A DNA stretch of 64,000 nucleotides from Neoarius graeffei (GCF_027579695.1 NC_083569.1:69028649-69092648); one strand, 5' to 3'. Shown: positions 37,268-52,500, numbered from the stretch's first letter. The notes: generated by a model from the sequence alone, not told the origin. Translations and numbers: made by a program.

Positions 37268-38479
37268 GTGCGTGAGAGTGTGTGTGAGAGAGAGTGAATG
37301 CATGTATTCATTGTGCTGTAATTTGTGTGTGTGTGTGTGTGTGTGTGTGTAGGGTTAACAGGTTACTGCAGGACTGCGCTGTTTCATTTTCTCATGTCTG
37401 AAGTGAATGACTGACTAGTTTTGCTGATGTTTCTTCTGCTATCAGAAAGCATTAAAGTTGAGATTATTTTTATTGTAGTGTGTGTGTGTGTGTGTGTGTG
37501 AAGGAAGGAGTCAGTTTTAATCAAACCACCAGTTGTTGCATCTACATTAGTCTGAACCCTTATGGTATTACAGTATTTCTGTCCTACAAAGAGGAAAAAC
37601 GTATCTGCCAGTTGGTTTTTTTGTATTTTTTTGTTTGTTTTTGCACTTTCATTTCATTGAACAGATTTGCTGTAATCTTTTTAAAAGAACCCTTTATGTA
37701 CAGTAGCTATTACTTCTTTAGTTGGACATTTTTAGGTTCATGCTATGAGTTATTGACTTCTGGCAGTATATGTTGATTAACAGTATTACAATTATTTCTT
37801 CTGCTCTTTTGGGTCTTTAAAAAAAACAAAAAAACGCTGTATGACCTGGACAACCTTTAACAGTCTGAATATCTCTGCAAAACGATGCATCATCCACAGG
37901 AAAAAAAAATGAGTAAATGTATTCTGTCTCTATCATTCATTCATTCATTCATAAAGACATTCACAGTCTTTTTAGTGTATTTAGAAATATTTGTACTGTC
38001 AGAGTCGAACTGTTAAATGGAGAAATTGAGAAACTGAAATCTGTTTCAATTCACACATTCACTGAAGGAGAAGCTGAAGTTTTCCAAAGGCTCACGTGCT
38101 GTTTCTCGATTCCCAAAATGACCCTGAACCTAGTGCTGGGTAAAACAGGGTTTGTGCCAGACAAAACAACAACGTTTTAGTTGATTGGGTTCTGTTAATA
38201 ACTGTTACGTTCTCATTCTGACAAAGATAAAAGAGCCAGAGACTGTTTTATGACACAACTGCTTTTGATTAACACTGAATTACATAGTGTTTGATGTGCG
38301 TCTGGAATGAAGGCTGCTTTTTATATATCTTTTGATGCATTGGAGTGTGTTTATATATATATACGAGAGAGAGAGAGAGAGAGAGAGGAATAAAAAACGC
38401 TTTCAAATACATTTGCATTCAAAGCAGCACATTAAATCTTTCAATTAGGCTAAATGAATGTTTTTCACGCTGAATTATC

Positions 38480-38511
<32 letters not shown>

Positions 38512-41500
38512 GCGGTATGTGTGAGAAAGGAAACATTCTGTCAGTGTAGTGACTGACTCCATTTAACACACATCTTTTAAAGTGTTGAGGGGGTGTGTGG
38601 GTGTGTGTATAAGTTCAGCAGCCCTTCCTACATTTCTGGAACAGAGTGCGGCTGTTTGGGTCTTGGAGGTTTGCTGTGTGTGTGTGTAAGTACGTATGTT
38701 TGTGGTTGTGCTGGTGCCAACACCATGGCCACATGGAAATGTGAAAAGAAATCTCTCTCTCTCTCTAGGCCAGTTTTCCGATGTGGAGGTCATTTAACAA
38801 CAGATTCAGGCTTTGTGGCTAGTGAAGACTTCCCCACTCACTACAAACCCAACTCCAAATGCACCTGGTACATCACCGTGAGTAACTGTCCGCATCACAA
38901 GCATAAAAACCGAACGATAGACATTACAGATCAAAGACAACAAGAGTTTCTAAAAAGAGGTAAACATCACAGTCTCAAAATTGTTCCTCAGAGAAGGCGG
39001 CATGTGATGCAGCGGTCAGCACTGTCGCCTCACAGTGAGAAGGTTCTGAGTTCAAACTTTGGACTGGAGCGTGTAGAGTTTGCAGGTGTGAATGGCTGTC
39101 TGTCTCTCTGTGTGTGTTATCCCTGAAATAGACTGGTGACCTGTCCAAGGTGTACCCTACCTCTCACCCAGTGTCAGCTGGGATTAGCTCCAGTTTCCCG
39201 CTATGGATAAATGGTATAGAGAATGAATGAATCAATATTTCGGAGAGTAATTTCTCCTTTTATCTACCATTTTATTAATGGTGCTATACTCTTTTATGAT
39301 TTGTAAAATTTTTCATTCGAATGGTAATGTAAATCATTTGTTCTTTGAAAAGATTTCTTTAGGGGACAGTTAAAGGTTCTTAGCATCCTCAATGGGTTCC
39401 AGTGGGGAATAAGGAAATAGTGTCCTAGAATGTAATGTTTAAGGATTCCCCAGAGGGACAGCCATTACATTACATTACTGGCATTTATCAGACGCTCTTA
39501 TCCAGCGTGATGGACAACACACCCAGAGCAGCCTGGGGAGCAGTTGGGGGTTAGGGACCTTACTCAAGGCCACTTCAGCCATTCCTGCTGGTCCAGGGAA
39601 TCAAACCAACAACCTTTTGCTCCCAAAGCTGCTTCTTTAACCGTTAGGCCATGGTTTCCCGCATGATTTTCAGTTTTAATTTCAATTTCAGCATACCATC
39701 AACATTCTCTCCATAGAACACTTAGGAGCTCTAGACTATTCTTTTTTTAAAGACTGCTATTCTGAGTGGTAGTTTTGTGCTTTGGAATGTACAGTACCAG
39801 CCAACAGTTTGGACACACCTGCTCATTTATAGGTTTTTCTGCCTTTGGACTACTTTCTACATTGTAGAACAATACTGAAGACATCAAAACTATAAAATAA
39901 CACATGGAACATATATGGAGTTGTGTGGTAAACAAAAAAAGTGTTAAAAAAAACAATATGTTTGATATTTTAGATTTTTCAAAGTCACCAGCATTTACTT
40001 TCATGACGGTTTGCACACTATTGGCATTATTTTACCCAGCTTCATGAGGAAGTCATCTGGAATCAGGGCTTTGAACCGGTTCAAGGAACGAAAACCGGGA
40101 ACTTTTTCTATTTCACATGGAACAGAAACGAAACCAGAAACTTTATTATTTTTTATGTTCCGGAACAGAAACGCTTATTAAAAATAATGGTAACCGGTTA
40201 ATACCGGTTTTTATTTCGTTCCTCAAAGTTTCCGTAGCCTACAAATAAAGTCATTCTTCTCCTGCACAAGTTTCTATGACCCGCTGGGGTTCACTTCCTG
40301 TGTGACGTTCGCTGACTGAATGGAGAGAGCGGGAAGGTGGACTACTATCACGTCTCCATGTGATGATAAGTGAGTAATTGCATTCCTGAGTGTCTGAGCA
40401 AAGAAGAGCCTGAACGATGCAACCTCCCTATTGGCTGTTTGTAAAAATGTATCAATTGTTGCCCCTCCCACCGGAATCATCGCGGGCTCGAGAGACGAGA
40501 CCTGACGAGTTAGTTCGTTGGTAGCAGAACAAAATGTCTGGACACAAATCGGGTTTTCAGAAAAGGAAAGAAAATAAACGCAGGGTCGAAAATACAAAAA
40601 AGGAGGCAGAAAATGCAAAACGAGTTTTAAGGTAGGACAAATGGTTACTTTTCTGAGGCAGCCCGCCGTGGCTGCCTGCAGGCTTATTTATTATAGCCCA
40701 TTTAGTTAAAATAGTTGATATAAAATGTTTATAGTTATAGTTATGTGATGATTGTCCTGATTTAGACTGTATTTTTTTTGGGGGGGGGGTTGCGCGATGT
40801 TGCACCCGGGTCCAGATTAGGGCAGAACCGGCCCTGGCTACATTTCAGCTGTAGTTTATGTATGTATGTACTTGCATAGATGTGTACTTGGTCTTCCAAT
40901 ATGGCGCCTAACAAAATCTCGCGGCGCGGTGACGTCATGCGGTAGCCCTCTATAGGGCCTGACTAGCCTTTGGTAACACACTAAACGAATTATCTTTCAT
41001 TTTTGGCACTTTTTCTGTTTGTGTAGATGGGAAGACATACTGAGAATCCAAATCGCCAACATTTGAAATAATAATTGTTTTGAATTATTTTTTGTCTTAT
41101 TTAATGAAGGTTGTAATAGAATTAGCCTACATTTGGCTTAAGCTGGATGAGACAGAGACATAACTTTATAGCCATTTGTTAAACAGCTGACAGGGAACGT
41201 AATTAACTGTTCCGGGAACGAAATTTTTTTGTTCTAACCGGTTCGGGAACATCTATTTAATGGTGGAACCCAAAACCGGAAACGTTAAAATTCCGTTTCT
41301 GTTCGGAACGAACCAATAGGAAAAAAATTCTGGTTCAAAGCCCTGTCTGGAATGCTTTTCAGTTAACAGGTGCCTCGTCAAAAGTTAATGAGTGCAATTT
41401 CTTGCCTTCTTGAGCAGTAAATAGTAAATAATAAATATACAGTAAATAACCCTATTCCACAACTGTAGTAATCCATATTATGTCAAGAAACCGCTCAACT

Positions 41501-44500
41501 AAGTCAAGAGAAACGACATCCATCATTAAGACATGAAGTGACTTAAAATAAAGAAAAGATTACACAATCCAACATATTAACTGAGACATGCAGTACCAGT
41601 CAAAAGTTTGGACATATCATGTAATTCAGTGTTTTTTCTTTATTTTTACATGAAGTAAAAATAAAGAAAAAACACTGAATTACAAGGTATGTCCAGACTT
41701 TTGACTGGTACTGTACATCTCAGTTAATATGTTGGATTGTCTAATCTGATTGGATATGTTTATTTAAAGAATTTTCTAAAACTCCAGCTGTAATTCAAAT
41801 CACATATTTATATTAATGCACTCATTCTAATGTGTTCTATAGTAGCAACTCATTCAAAGGTACCTGTATGGTGGATGTTCCACATAAGCTAAGACGAACA
41901 ATAAATGGATTTTGTTAATGAAATAGAAGTTATTTAACAAAGAGTTAAATTACAGTTAAGAGCTAAGGATAATCAGTGATATGGTGAAGTCTTGTACAGT
42001 CAAGCCAGAAAGTCTGCACACCCCTTTCACCTTTTCCACCTTTTATTACGTTACAGACTCATTCTACAATAGATTGAGTTCATTTTTTGTCACAAAATTC
42101 TACACAAAATAGCCCATAATGACAAAGTGAAAGCAGGTTTTTAAACATTTGTGCTAATTTATTAAAAATCAAAATTTAAATATCATATGTACACAAGTGT
42201 GCACACCCTTTGATATAACACCCAAAAGTGAGCTGAGGTGCATTTTGTTTCCACTGATACTGCTTGAGATGTTTCTACAACTTAATTGGAGTCCACATGT
42301 GGTAAATTCAATTGATTGGGGATTGCCAACACCTGCCTATATAAGGTCCCACAGTTGACAGTGCATGTCAGAGCAAACTCCAAGCCATGGGGTCAAGGGA
42401 ATTATCCACAGACCTCAGAAACCGGATTGTGTTGAGGCATAGATCTGGAGAAGGGTACAGAAAAATTGCTGCAGCTTTACAGGTCCCAAAGAGCACAGTG
42501 GCCGCCATCATTTGTAAATGAAAGAAGTTTGGAACCACCAAGAACCTTCCTAGACCTGGCCCCCCAGCCAAACTGAGCGATCAGGGAAGACGGGCCTTGG
42601 CCAGGGAGGTGAGCAGAAACCCGAGGGTCACTCTGATAGAGCTCCAGCGTATCCTTGTGGAGATGGGAAAACCTTTCAGAAGATCAACCATCCAGGCAGC
42701 ACTCCACAAATCAGGCCTTTATGGTAGAGTGGCCAGATGGAAGCCGCTTCTTAGTTAAAGGCACATGACAGCCTGCTTGGAGTTTGCCAAAAGGTACCTA
42801 GAGGACTCTCAAACCATGAGAAACAAGATTCTCTGGTCTGATGAAACCAAAATTGAACTTTTTGGCCTGAATACCAAGCATCATGTCTGGAGGAAACCAG
42901 GCACTGCTCATCACCTGGCTAATGCCATCCCTACAGTGAAGCATGGTGGTGGCAGCATCGTGATGTGGGGATGTTTTTCAGCAGCAGGAATGGGGCGACT
43001 AGTCCTGATAGAGGCAAAGATGAATTCAGCCATGTACACTGAGATCCTTGAAGAAAATCTGCTCCAGAGTGCTCTGGACCTTAGACTGGGGTGAAGGTTT
43101 ACCTTCCAACATGACGATGACCCAAAGCACACAGCCAAGAGAACAAAGGAGTGGCTTCAGAGAAAGTCTGTGAATGTCCTTGAGTGGCCCAGCCAGAGCC
43201 CAGACCTGAATCCAATTGAACATCTGTGGAAGGAGCTGAAAATGGCTGTGTACCGATGCTCCCCATCCAACCTGACGGAGCTTGCAAGGATATGCCAAGA
43301 GGAATGGGCAAAAACGTCCACAAACAAGTGTGCCAAGCTCATAGCTTCTTTTCCAAGACGCCTTGAAGCTGTAATTGCTGCCAAAGGTGCATCAACCAAG
43401 TATTAGGCTAAGGGTGTATACAGGTATGTAACCCCTAAATAACCTATTTTTGTCAGTCAAATAAAATTTTATATTTTCTAAAAACTTGCTTTCACTTTGT
43501 CATTATGGGCTATTTTGTGTAGAATTTTGTGACAAAAAATAAACTCAATCTATTCTAGAATAAGTCTGTAACGTAATAAAATGTGGAGAAGGTGAAAGGG
43601 GTGTGCAGACTTTCCAGCTTGACTCTATAAGTAGATGTTTATGTAACATTTATAGGAGTCTCGAGTGTCAGTGCTTTGACTTCTGCCATGGGAAAGTCTT
43701 CAGGACAGAGGACAAACTGCATTTCTTTGTCTTATTGGAGTCACGAGAAAATCTGTCTATAGCTGCTATAACTGAATTGATAAGAATGACCTTGTCGTAC
43801 ATTAAATGTAACTATCGACAGGTAAAAAGTAAGGTTTATTACTAAGTTAAACATTGTAATCATTGGCAAATTGCTCGAGCATAAGAGAAATAAAACACTT
43901 CAGGATATTTTTTCTGTATTCGTAACTTCGAGAGATCCAAAAGACATCATGTTTTACTCTTTAAACACCTTTTATAACACAAGTCTATGAATAATTGTAT
44001 ATGTAATAAAAAGAACAGATGCAAAAAGAGACATCTCCTCCTTGACTCATATTTATTATCACATATAGGTTTCTATGTGTAAAATGTGGGCACTGAATTT
44101 TTTTCCGTCCATGTAACTTTCAGATCGTACACATGCAGGATGATCTTCTGAACATAATACTATTTTGTAATGTCAAGTATGAGCACACCAAAATACAGTA
44201 CAGTGTTAACACGGAGTCGTACCTACAGGTTCCAGTGGGTCAGGTGGTCATGCTCCAGTTCCGTCTCTTCGACCTGGAGGCTGATCCGACCTGTCGCTAT
44301 GACTACGTGGATGTGTACAACGGTCACTCGTATACGGTACAGAAGCTGGGCCGCTTCTGTGGAACGTTCCGGCCTGGAGCGCTTATGTCCACCTCCAACC
44401 TCATGATGCTGGAGATGGTGTCTGACTCGGGCAGGGGAGGGCGTGGCTTCCTGGCTTTCTTCAGTGGTGGAAAGCCACATGTGGATGGTTGGAAGCTTTT

Positions 44501-46538
44501 GCTTGCTGTTTAACAGTGTCATTAATTGTCATTTGGGCTTTTAAATAAATGTTTAAGCCTAAATCTTTATATTCTTATGATTGTTTGATTAATGTTTGAT
44601 TAATACAGAACGATATTAACCACAGAGCAAAGATTTCATAAGAAAAAAATCAACATGTGAAATAGAATAATCTCAGAAATATCACAAAAGATCAATTTAG
44701 ACTTGGTTAGATCCAAGAATTCTTCAAGAGTTTGAATAGTTAAGGTTTCACCACGTAGACTAACCTATCTTTAAGAACCCTTAAAGGTTCTAGACCTTTA
44801 TTTCTGAGTGAAAATATCGCAATTTTATTACAAATACAATAAATTAAAATGTATAATATTTGCCGGGGGGGTTGAGACACAAAAAGATGCCTCGTTTGGT
44901 CTCTATATACTCTCTGTAACAGTACTGTACAAAAGTCTTAGGCACATGTATAGAAATGCTGTAGACCAAAAATGACTTAAAAATAATGAAATGAAATGTT
45001 TCAACATTAAAACAATACTATAAACAGCAGTAAGCCATAATAAATGAAACAAAGTCAGTATTTGATCTGAGACGACCCTTTGCTTTAAAAAAAAAATAGT
45101 AGTCTCAGGTACACTACCGTTCAAAAGTTTGGGGTCACTTTGAAATGTCCTTATTTTTGAAAGAAAAGCACTGTTCTTTTCAATGAAGATCACTTTAAAC
45201 TAATCAGAAATCCACTCTATACATTGCTAATGTGCTAAATGACTATTCTAGCTGCAAATGTCTGGTTTTTGGTGCAATATCTCCATAGGTGTATAGAGGC
45301 CCATTTCCAGCAACTCTCACTCCAGTGTTCTAATGGTACAATGTGTTTGCTCATTGCCTCAGAAGGCTAATGGATGATTAGAAAACCCTTGTACAATCAT
45401 GTTAGCACAGCTGAAAACAGTTGAGCTCTTTAGAGAAGCTATAAAACTGACCTTCCTTTGAGCAGATTGAGTTTCTGGAGCATCACATTTGTGGGGTCAA
45501 TTAAATGCTCAAAATGGCCAGAAAAATGGCTTGACTATATTTTCTATTCATTTTACAACTTATGGTGGGAAATAAAAGTGTGACTTTTCATGGAAAACAC
45601 AAAATTGTCTGGGTGACCCCAAACTTTTGAATGGTAGTGTACAGTGAGTGCAGTTTTATGCGGAAATGAGCTGTAGGTTTTACTGATCATCTTACAGAAC
45701 CAGCCACAGTTCTTCTGGACACGTTGACTGTCACACTCGCTTCTTCATTTTGCACCAAAACCCAGCAGCCTTCATTATGTTTTCTTTTTTCATCTGAAAA
45801 GTGGTGTCTTATGTAATATGCTGCTCAGGTACAAACTTTTTTCTCTGTAACATTTAATTTTATGCTGGAAAATGAAAGTTTGGGACTCTAAAATGTTTTT
45901 GTACCGACTCGATAATGCAGAAGTCGTAAAATAGAAATCTATAACAACGTTTTTATGGAAAAAAAAATAGGGTGCCTCAGACTTTTGCACAGCACTGTAT
46001 GTCACTCTGTTTCAGTTCATTTTTGCTGTGGATTTAAGAACTAGTGTCCTCTCACACATTCACACCCAAGAATTATTATTATCAATACAAACAGAAACAC
46101 AAATTCAAGAGGATAAAGACAAGAATTCAGGAGGATAAATATTTCTTTCTCTCTCACTCCACACAGAGACTCAGTATTGTGGTGGCAGGTTGACAAAGCC
46201 TCACGGATCGGTGAAGACTCCAAACTGGCCAGATTCTAATTACCCACCAGGCATCAGCTGTTCCTGGCACATCTCTGTAGCGGCCAACATGGTGAGCATG
46301 TCGAGCCGCACTTCACACCTCTTCCTCCCTCTGCTCTCATGCCATCGTTCTTCATTCTGGCAGTGTGAAATTATTTTATTTGACACAAGGGAGCTGTGAT
46401 TAGCTTACTGGGGTGGGTGTGTGGGTGTGTGTGTGCACGCATGCAGGCATGTATGTGTGATGCCAGAGACTAAGACTCCATTGAAGGGTTGGGGGGGATG
46501 GGGGGAGAGAGACAGTAGCATAGCAGAGAGGGGAGAAG

Positions 46539-46569
<31 letters not shown>

Positions 46570-49500
46570 TAGCATAGCAGAGAGGGGGAAAGGGGAGAGA
46601 GACAGATAGAAAGAGTAGCATAGCGGAGAAGGAGAGAGAGAGAGAGAGTAGCATAGCAGAGAGGGGAGAAGGGGAGAGAGAGAGAGATACAGAGAGGGGA
46701 AAAGGGGAGAGAGAGATGCAGAGAGGGGAGAAGGGGAGAGGGGGGAAGGAGAGAGAGAGAGATGCAGAGAGGGGAGAAGGGGGAGAGGGGGGAAGGAGAG
46801 AGAGAGAGATGCAGAGAGGGGAGAAGGGGGGAAGGAGAGAGAGATGCAGAGAGGGGAGAGGGAGGGAGAGAGAGAAGCAGAGAGGGGAGAAGGAGAGACT
46901 AAGGGGAGAGAGAGAGAGAAGCAGAGAGGGGAGAAAGAGAGAGGGAGGGAGAGAGAGAGATGCAGAGAGGGGAGAAGGAGAGAGGGAGGGAGAGAGAGAG
47001 ATGCAGAGAGGGGAGAAGGAGAGAGGGAGGGAGAGAGAGAGATGCAGAGAGGGGAGAAGGAGAGAGGGAGGGAGAGAGAGATGCAGAGAGCGGAGAAGGA
47101 GAGAGGGAGGGAGAGAGAGATGCAGAGAGGGGAGAAGGGGAGAGAGAGATGCAGAGAGGGGATAAGGGGAGAGAGGGAGAGAGAGATGCAGAGAGGGGAG
47201 AAGGGGAGAGAGAGAGGGAGAGAGATGCAGAGAGGGAGAGAGGGGAGAAGAGGGGGAGAGAGATGCATAAAAAGCTGCATAAAAGACTCATTATGATTTT
47301 AGCTGCCTGTTTTTTAAATTAAGACTATTACAAGTTTTACATAGCGCTCCAACCCAAACAGAAGTATCAGACCTTTAATGTGTGTGTGTGTGTGTGTGTG
47401 TGTTCGTTCCTAGGTGCTTGAAGTAAAGTTTGAGAAGCTGGACCTGGAGGCAGATAAATATTGTCGCTTTGACTACGTGGCACTATTTAATGGTGGAGAA
47501 ACAGACAATTCACGACGTATAGGCAAATTCTGCGGAGATATAGCACCAGAGTGAGTCACATTTACCATATTTTAAAGTCCCCTTCACTGGCATTTTTGCT
47601 GGGTTATCCACTGATGCCACATAACAAGAAAGGGAGGATGTGTTTGTTTTAGGTCAATCGTGTGGGACAGAATGTATTTTTGGATATCTTTCCCAGATTT
47701 TTTCCCCTAAAATTGTCAAACAAGAACTTTAAAATGAAACTGTACAAAAGTATAAATGTGCAAGTCCATTTAAGGATCTTTTAAGAATAAGGGCACTGTC
47801 CACGCTGAGATCCGAGACCACATTTTGATTGACGTTAACATGGAGTATGGAACTCGATAAACAAATAATACACTGTCAAGTAGAAGGCAAATCACACAAG
47901 TGTGTATGGGAGACCGAGAGCACACTGACAAAGGCTCAAAGAAACCAACACGCATAGGTGCAGTTTTAAATAGGTTTTAAACCCATTAAAGTAAAGGCTT
48001 TTTAAAGTTAACCAAGTGAGTGCCTCGGCTCTTCTCTTCTATTTGACGACATACTGTATGACTTCTGTATGACTGTAATGCATTATATAATCTTGCACAT
48101 CCACTGGCCACTTTATTAGGAACACCCATCCGCCTGCCGTTTGATGCAGTTCTCTAATCAGCCGATCCCTTGACAGCAGCACAGTGCATCAAATCATGCA
48201 GATACGAATCAAGAGTTTCAGTTAATGCTCAGTTCAAACATCAGAACGGGAAAAATTGTGATCTCAAAGTGTGAATTTCACTGTGGCATGGCTGTTGGTT
48301 TGAGCCAGATGGACTGGTTTGAGTATTTCAGAAGCTGCTGTTGTCCTGGGGTTTTCACACACAACAGTCTCTAGAGTTTACACAGAATGGTGCGAAAAAC
48401 AAACAACATTGAGTGAGCGACAGTTCTGTGGGTGGAAACAAACATCTTGTTGATAAGAGAGGTCAGAGGAAAATGGCCAGATTGGTTCGAGCTGCCAGGA
48501 AGGATATAGTAACTCATAGCAACTCTTTACAACTGTGGTGAGCAGAAAAGCATCTCAGCATGTAACAGCAGAAGACCACATTGGGTTCCACTCCTGCAGC
48601 CAAGAACAGGAATCTTAGAGTCAAGAACAAGTTCCTATTAAAGTGGCCGGTGATTGTGTGTGGATAGAAAGAAAGAATGTATGTACGTACGTTTGTTCAT
48701 TCCAACCTAATGTCTGGTTTAAGACATCTGCAACATTTTACCACTGACAAAAGTTTTAACACAGTTCCCCTTTTTGGAAGACATGAAGCTGTTGGGACGG
48801 ACAATAAATGTTTAAAATATGCAAATATGTCACCTGAATTCAATCTAAAACCCTGTTACCTCTAACACTGAAGGTGCAAACATGGGAGAATGTCTCACCG
48901 TCAGAAGTCATTTATCAAAATGTCTCGCACACAGCCATACAGTAAATCATTCCAGTAAGTCTCACTTTCCTAAATGCTGTGTGATCACGTGGAAACTTTC
49001 ATCTTTCATGTGATTATGGGTTACCAGTATAGACACGTAACCATGGAAGTACCTTTAGTTCCTCCTTCTGAAAAAGTAGTTGTACTTCCAAAATCACATA
49101 ACCGCACATTTAACGTTCAGTCATTCATTTATCTTCAGTAATTGCTTGATCCTGGTCAGAGTTGTGGTGGATCCAGAGCCTGTCCTGGGAACAATGGGTA
49201 CAAGGTGGGAAAATAACCTGGATGAGACCCTAGTACAGCACTCATGGACATATAGATTCACACCTTGGGGTAGATCAACGTAAATAATCCGCCTACTGGG
49301 ATGTTTTGGGGAGGAAACCCAAGAACCTGGAGGAAATCCATGTGGGTACATGGAGAACATGCGAAACTCTACACGGAGAGTAACTCAAGCTTGAACTGGG
49401 GACGGTGGAGCTGTGAGGAGGAAACACAACCTGCTGTATCAATATGCCGCCCTCCGTTTAAGGTTGAATTTAATTCAAATCCATTTGTAGATCATTTGAC

Positions 49501-52500
49501 TCAATGATTGTACTGTATGTCCATGATGAGCCACCGTACCTCTAGGTGTATGTGTATTTACTGATGTGCTCTGTGTTCAGTTAATCAGTTACGTTCCACC
49601 AGGCAGACCTTGCAAGTTTATCAGTCTCGTGTCAATGTCCTGCTTAGTGTTAATAAGCCAACAGTTTTGGTAGAAGTCGGTGTGATCATTGACTCACACA
49701 GGTACGACAGAATAAATCTACATGGTGTCAGAAGACAGTAAGGACTTCTCGCCAGTGAGTTACATGTTTTGCTTTGTTTTTCTTTCATCGGACCGGTTGC
49801 AATTAGTCCTAATTAGTGCTAATCAACTAGCCTGAGCTAATTAGCCTGAGACACGCTGATTGCTGGACATTATGCCGGGTGGATTTCGCAGACCCGGCCC
49901 TGTTGTTTTTGCCGAAAATGTCGCAGAGAATTGGCAGATTTTTGAGCGCGAATATGACATTTTTATCGCCGCAGCACACTCGGACAAGCCTGCGAAGACA
50001 AAGGCTTACATTCTCCTCAATATTGCTGGACCTGAAGCCATTGAACGGGAGCGTTCATTTGTCTATGCAGCTGAAGTGCGCGCGTCCGGGGAAAACGGAG
50101 CAGTGATCACCCCGGCGGTGTCCAGAGAGGATCCAGACTGCCTGAAGATGAAGTTCAAGGAAATGTGCAACCCCCAAAGCAACAGAACAATGGTTTCACT
50201 CAAGAAATCAGAAACTAGGTGAGAGCATAGAATCCTTCATCAGTGATTTGAAGATCAAAGCTAAAACTTGCCAATTTGGAGATTTGACTGACGACCTTAT
50301 CTGTGACCGTATCGTGTGTGGCATCACCAGTGACTCTTTGAGAAAATCTCTGTTGAGAGACAGCAAATTAACACTTGCCAAAGCCATCTCACTCTGTCGC
50401 ATTCACGAAATGACAGAGAAAAATAGCAAAACACTAGCCACACAGGTCACCAATGCTGATGTAATCAGGCCAGTTTCTAACAAAAAGCACCAAGTGCAGC
50501 AATTGCGGGGGTAGTCATGCAGCCAAGAGGGAAACGTGTCCTGCCTTCGGACAACAGTGTCCATAATTGTAAGAAAATGAACCACTACAAAAGCTGCTGC
50601 AAGTCTAAACCAAGGAGTCAAAGCAACCCACACAGAAAGCTTTCAGACGATCTGTGCATGAAGTGACAGTGGATCAGGCCACAGCAGGTGAAGAGGACAC
50701 ATTTTATGTGGATGGCATCGATGTTGACAATTTATCTTGATAATATTATTAGTTCTCAAAATGAGAAGGACGAAGGATTTTGTCACACTATACACCAATG
50801 GCAAGTCTACTGAAATGAAACTTGACATGTCACAAGAGACTTAAACGAGTGACTAATAACAAGCAACTCATACAACAAAAGAAAGCTGCAAACCTCGTTG
50901 CTTAGGGAGGCGCTAGAATTGAGGCAAAGGGCTTCGTCATGTTGCAATGCCGTTTAAAGGGGCAGCATCACACACTGCCTTTCTTCATAGTGGACAGCGA
51001 TGTGCAGCCACTAATCGGATTTCGTGCACGCATGGACATGGGAATTGTCAAAATGAGCCCCGATGTCCACCAAGTCACCATGGAGAGCAACACAGACTTC
51101 AGTTAACAAATTTTCACACAGTACAAAGACGTGTTCAGCGATGAGCTTGGAGAACTTCCAGTCACATACTCCATGACGCTGGATCCCAGCATACAGCCTG
51201 TGGTCCAGCCAGCCCACCGTATCCCTGTAGCAATGCAAGGAAGAGTTAAAGCAGAACTTGAACGCATGCAAAGCATAGGTGTCATAACACCTGTCTCTGA
51301 GCCTACAGACTGGGTTTCCTCTATGGTGGCAGCACACAAGAAGGACAAGCAGGAAATAAGACTATGCATCAATCCCAAAGTCCTCAACACAGCATTGAAA
51401 AGGCCCCATCACCCCATGCGTAATGTTGAAGAGGTAGCAGCACAGATGTCAAGGGCAACAGTGTTTTCTGTCCTGGATGTGAAGAACTCTTTCTGGAAGA
51501 TATGTCTTGATAAGAAATCCTCAATATTGACAACATTCAGTACTCCATTTGGGCACTACAGATTTCTACAAATGCCTTTTGGTATTAACTCTGCAAGTGA
51601 GGTGTTTCAGCACTCGATGGAACAGCTGTTCACGGGCTACCCATGCTCAGTCATTGTTGATGGCATCATCATCGGAGGCTATAGAATAGCTGAACATGAT
51701 GCCAACCTGAGAAAAGTGCTTGAAAGAGCGAGAGAGGTCAACCTCAGGCTAAATCCAGTCAAGTGTAAGTTTCGCCTGGATCAAGTAGGCTATGTAGGCC
51801 ACATCTTCACAATCGAGGGCCTAAAAGCCAACCCCTCTAAAACTGCAGCTATCACCGACATGCCGGTCCCCACAGATATCACTTCACTACAACGTTTTCT
51901 TGGAATGGTAAATTACCTTGCCAAGTACATTCTGAACTTCAGTGACATTGAAGCACCTCTGAGGAAACTGACCCACAAGGAGACGGTGTGGTGCTGGTTC
52001 CCGCAGCATCAGGAGGCATTTGACTGCCTCAAGTCATGCCTATCCACCCCACTGGTACTGGCATACTACAAAATCAATCAGGAGCCAGTCACACTCACCT
52101 GTGATGCATCATGCTATGAACTCAGAGCAGCATGCATGCAAAACGGCAGGCCAGTAGCGTTCGCATCACATACCCTCACAGATACAGAAACACGATATGC
52201 CCAGATAGAAAAAGAGCTTCTAGCTGTCATGTTTGCCTGCACAAAATTCAAAGACTATGTGTACGGAAAGCCCACAGTCATGGAAACCGACCATCAACCT
52301 CTAGTGACTATCCTAAAGAAGCCCATTCACACCGCCCCTGCCCGTCTCCAGAGAATGTTACTTCGCCTTCAGAGCTATGACATCAGCTTGGTTTACAAAA
52401 AGGGCAAACACATGTACCTGGCTGACACTCTCTCAAGAGCTCCAAATGCACACGTCTCCCAGAGCCCTGCTGAAAATGATGCCAATGAAGTCATGTCGGT

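Larger units (their letters stand above)
39792..41760 (-). mobile_element. Tc1-type MITE (CAGTACCAG family), hosting a hAT element
   Basis: Left end CAGTACCAGCCAACAGTTTG preceded by TA (39790-39791). The interior (41370-41555) matches the 13454-14791 MITE in reverse. The right end is confused by a palindrome (41558-41746). A hAT element is inserted at 40064-41345. Confidence 0.7.

Noticed and set aside
37268-37352. Read-through of PCOLCE exon 1
   Set aside because: Becomes a TG repeat; the GTGCGT donor keeps phase with exon 2.
46405-47322. Long open frames on both strands (Ser/Leu/Pro or Arg/Glu/Gly repeats)
   Set aside because: Artefact of the GA minisatellite, which lacks stop codons in several frames.
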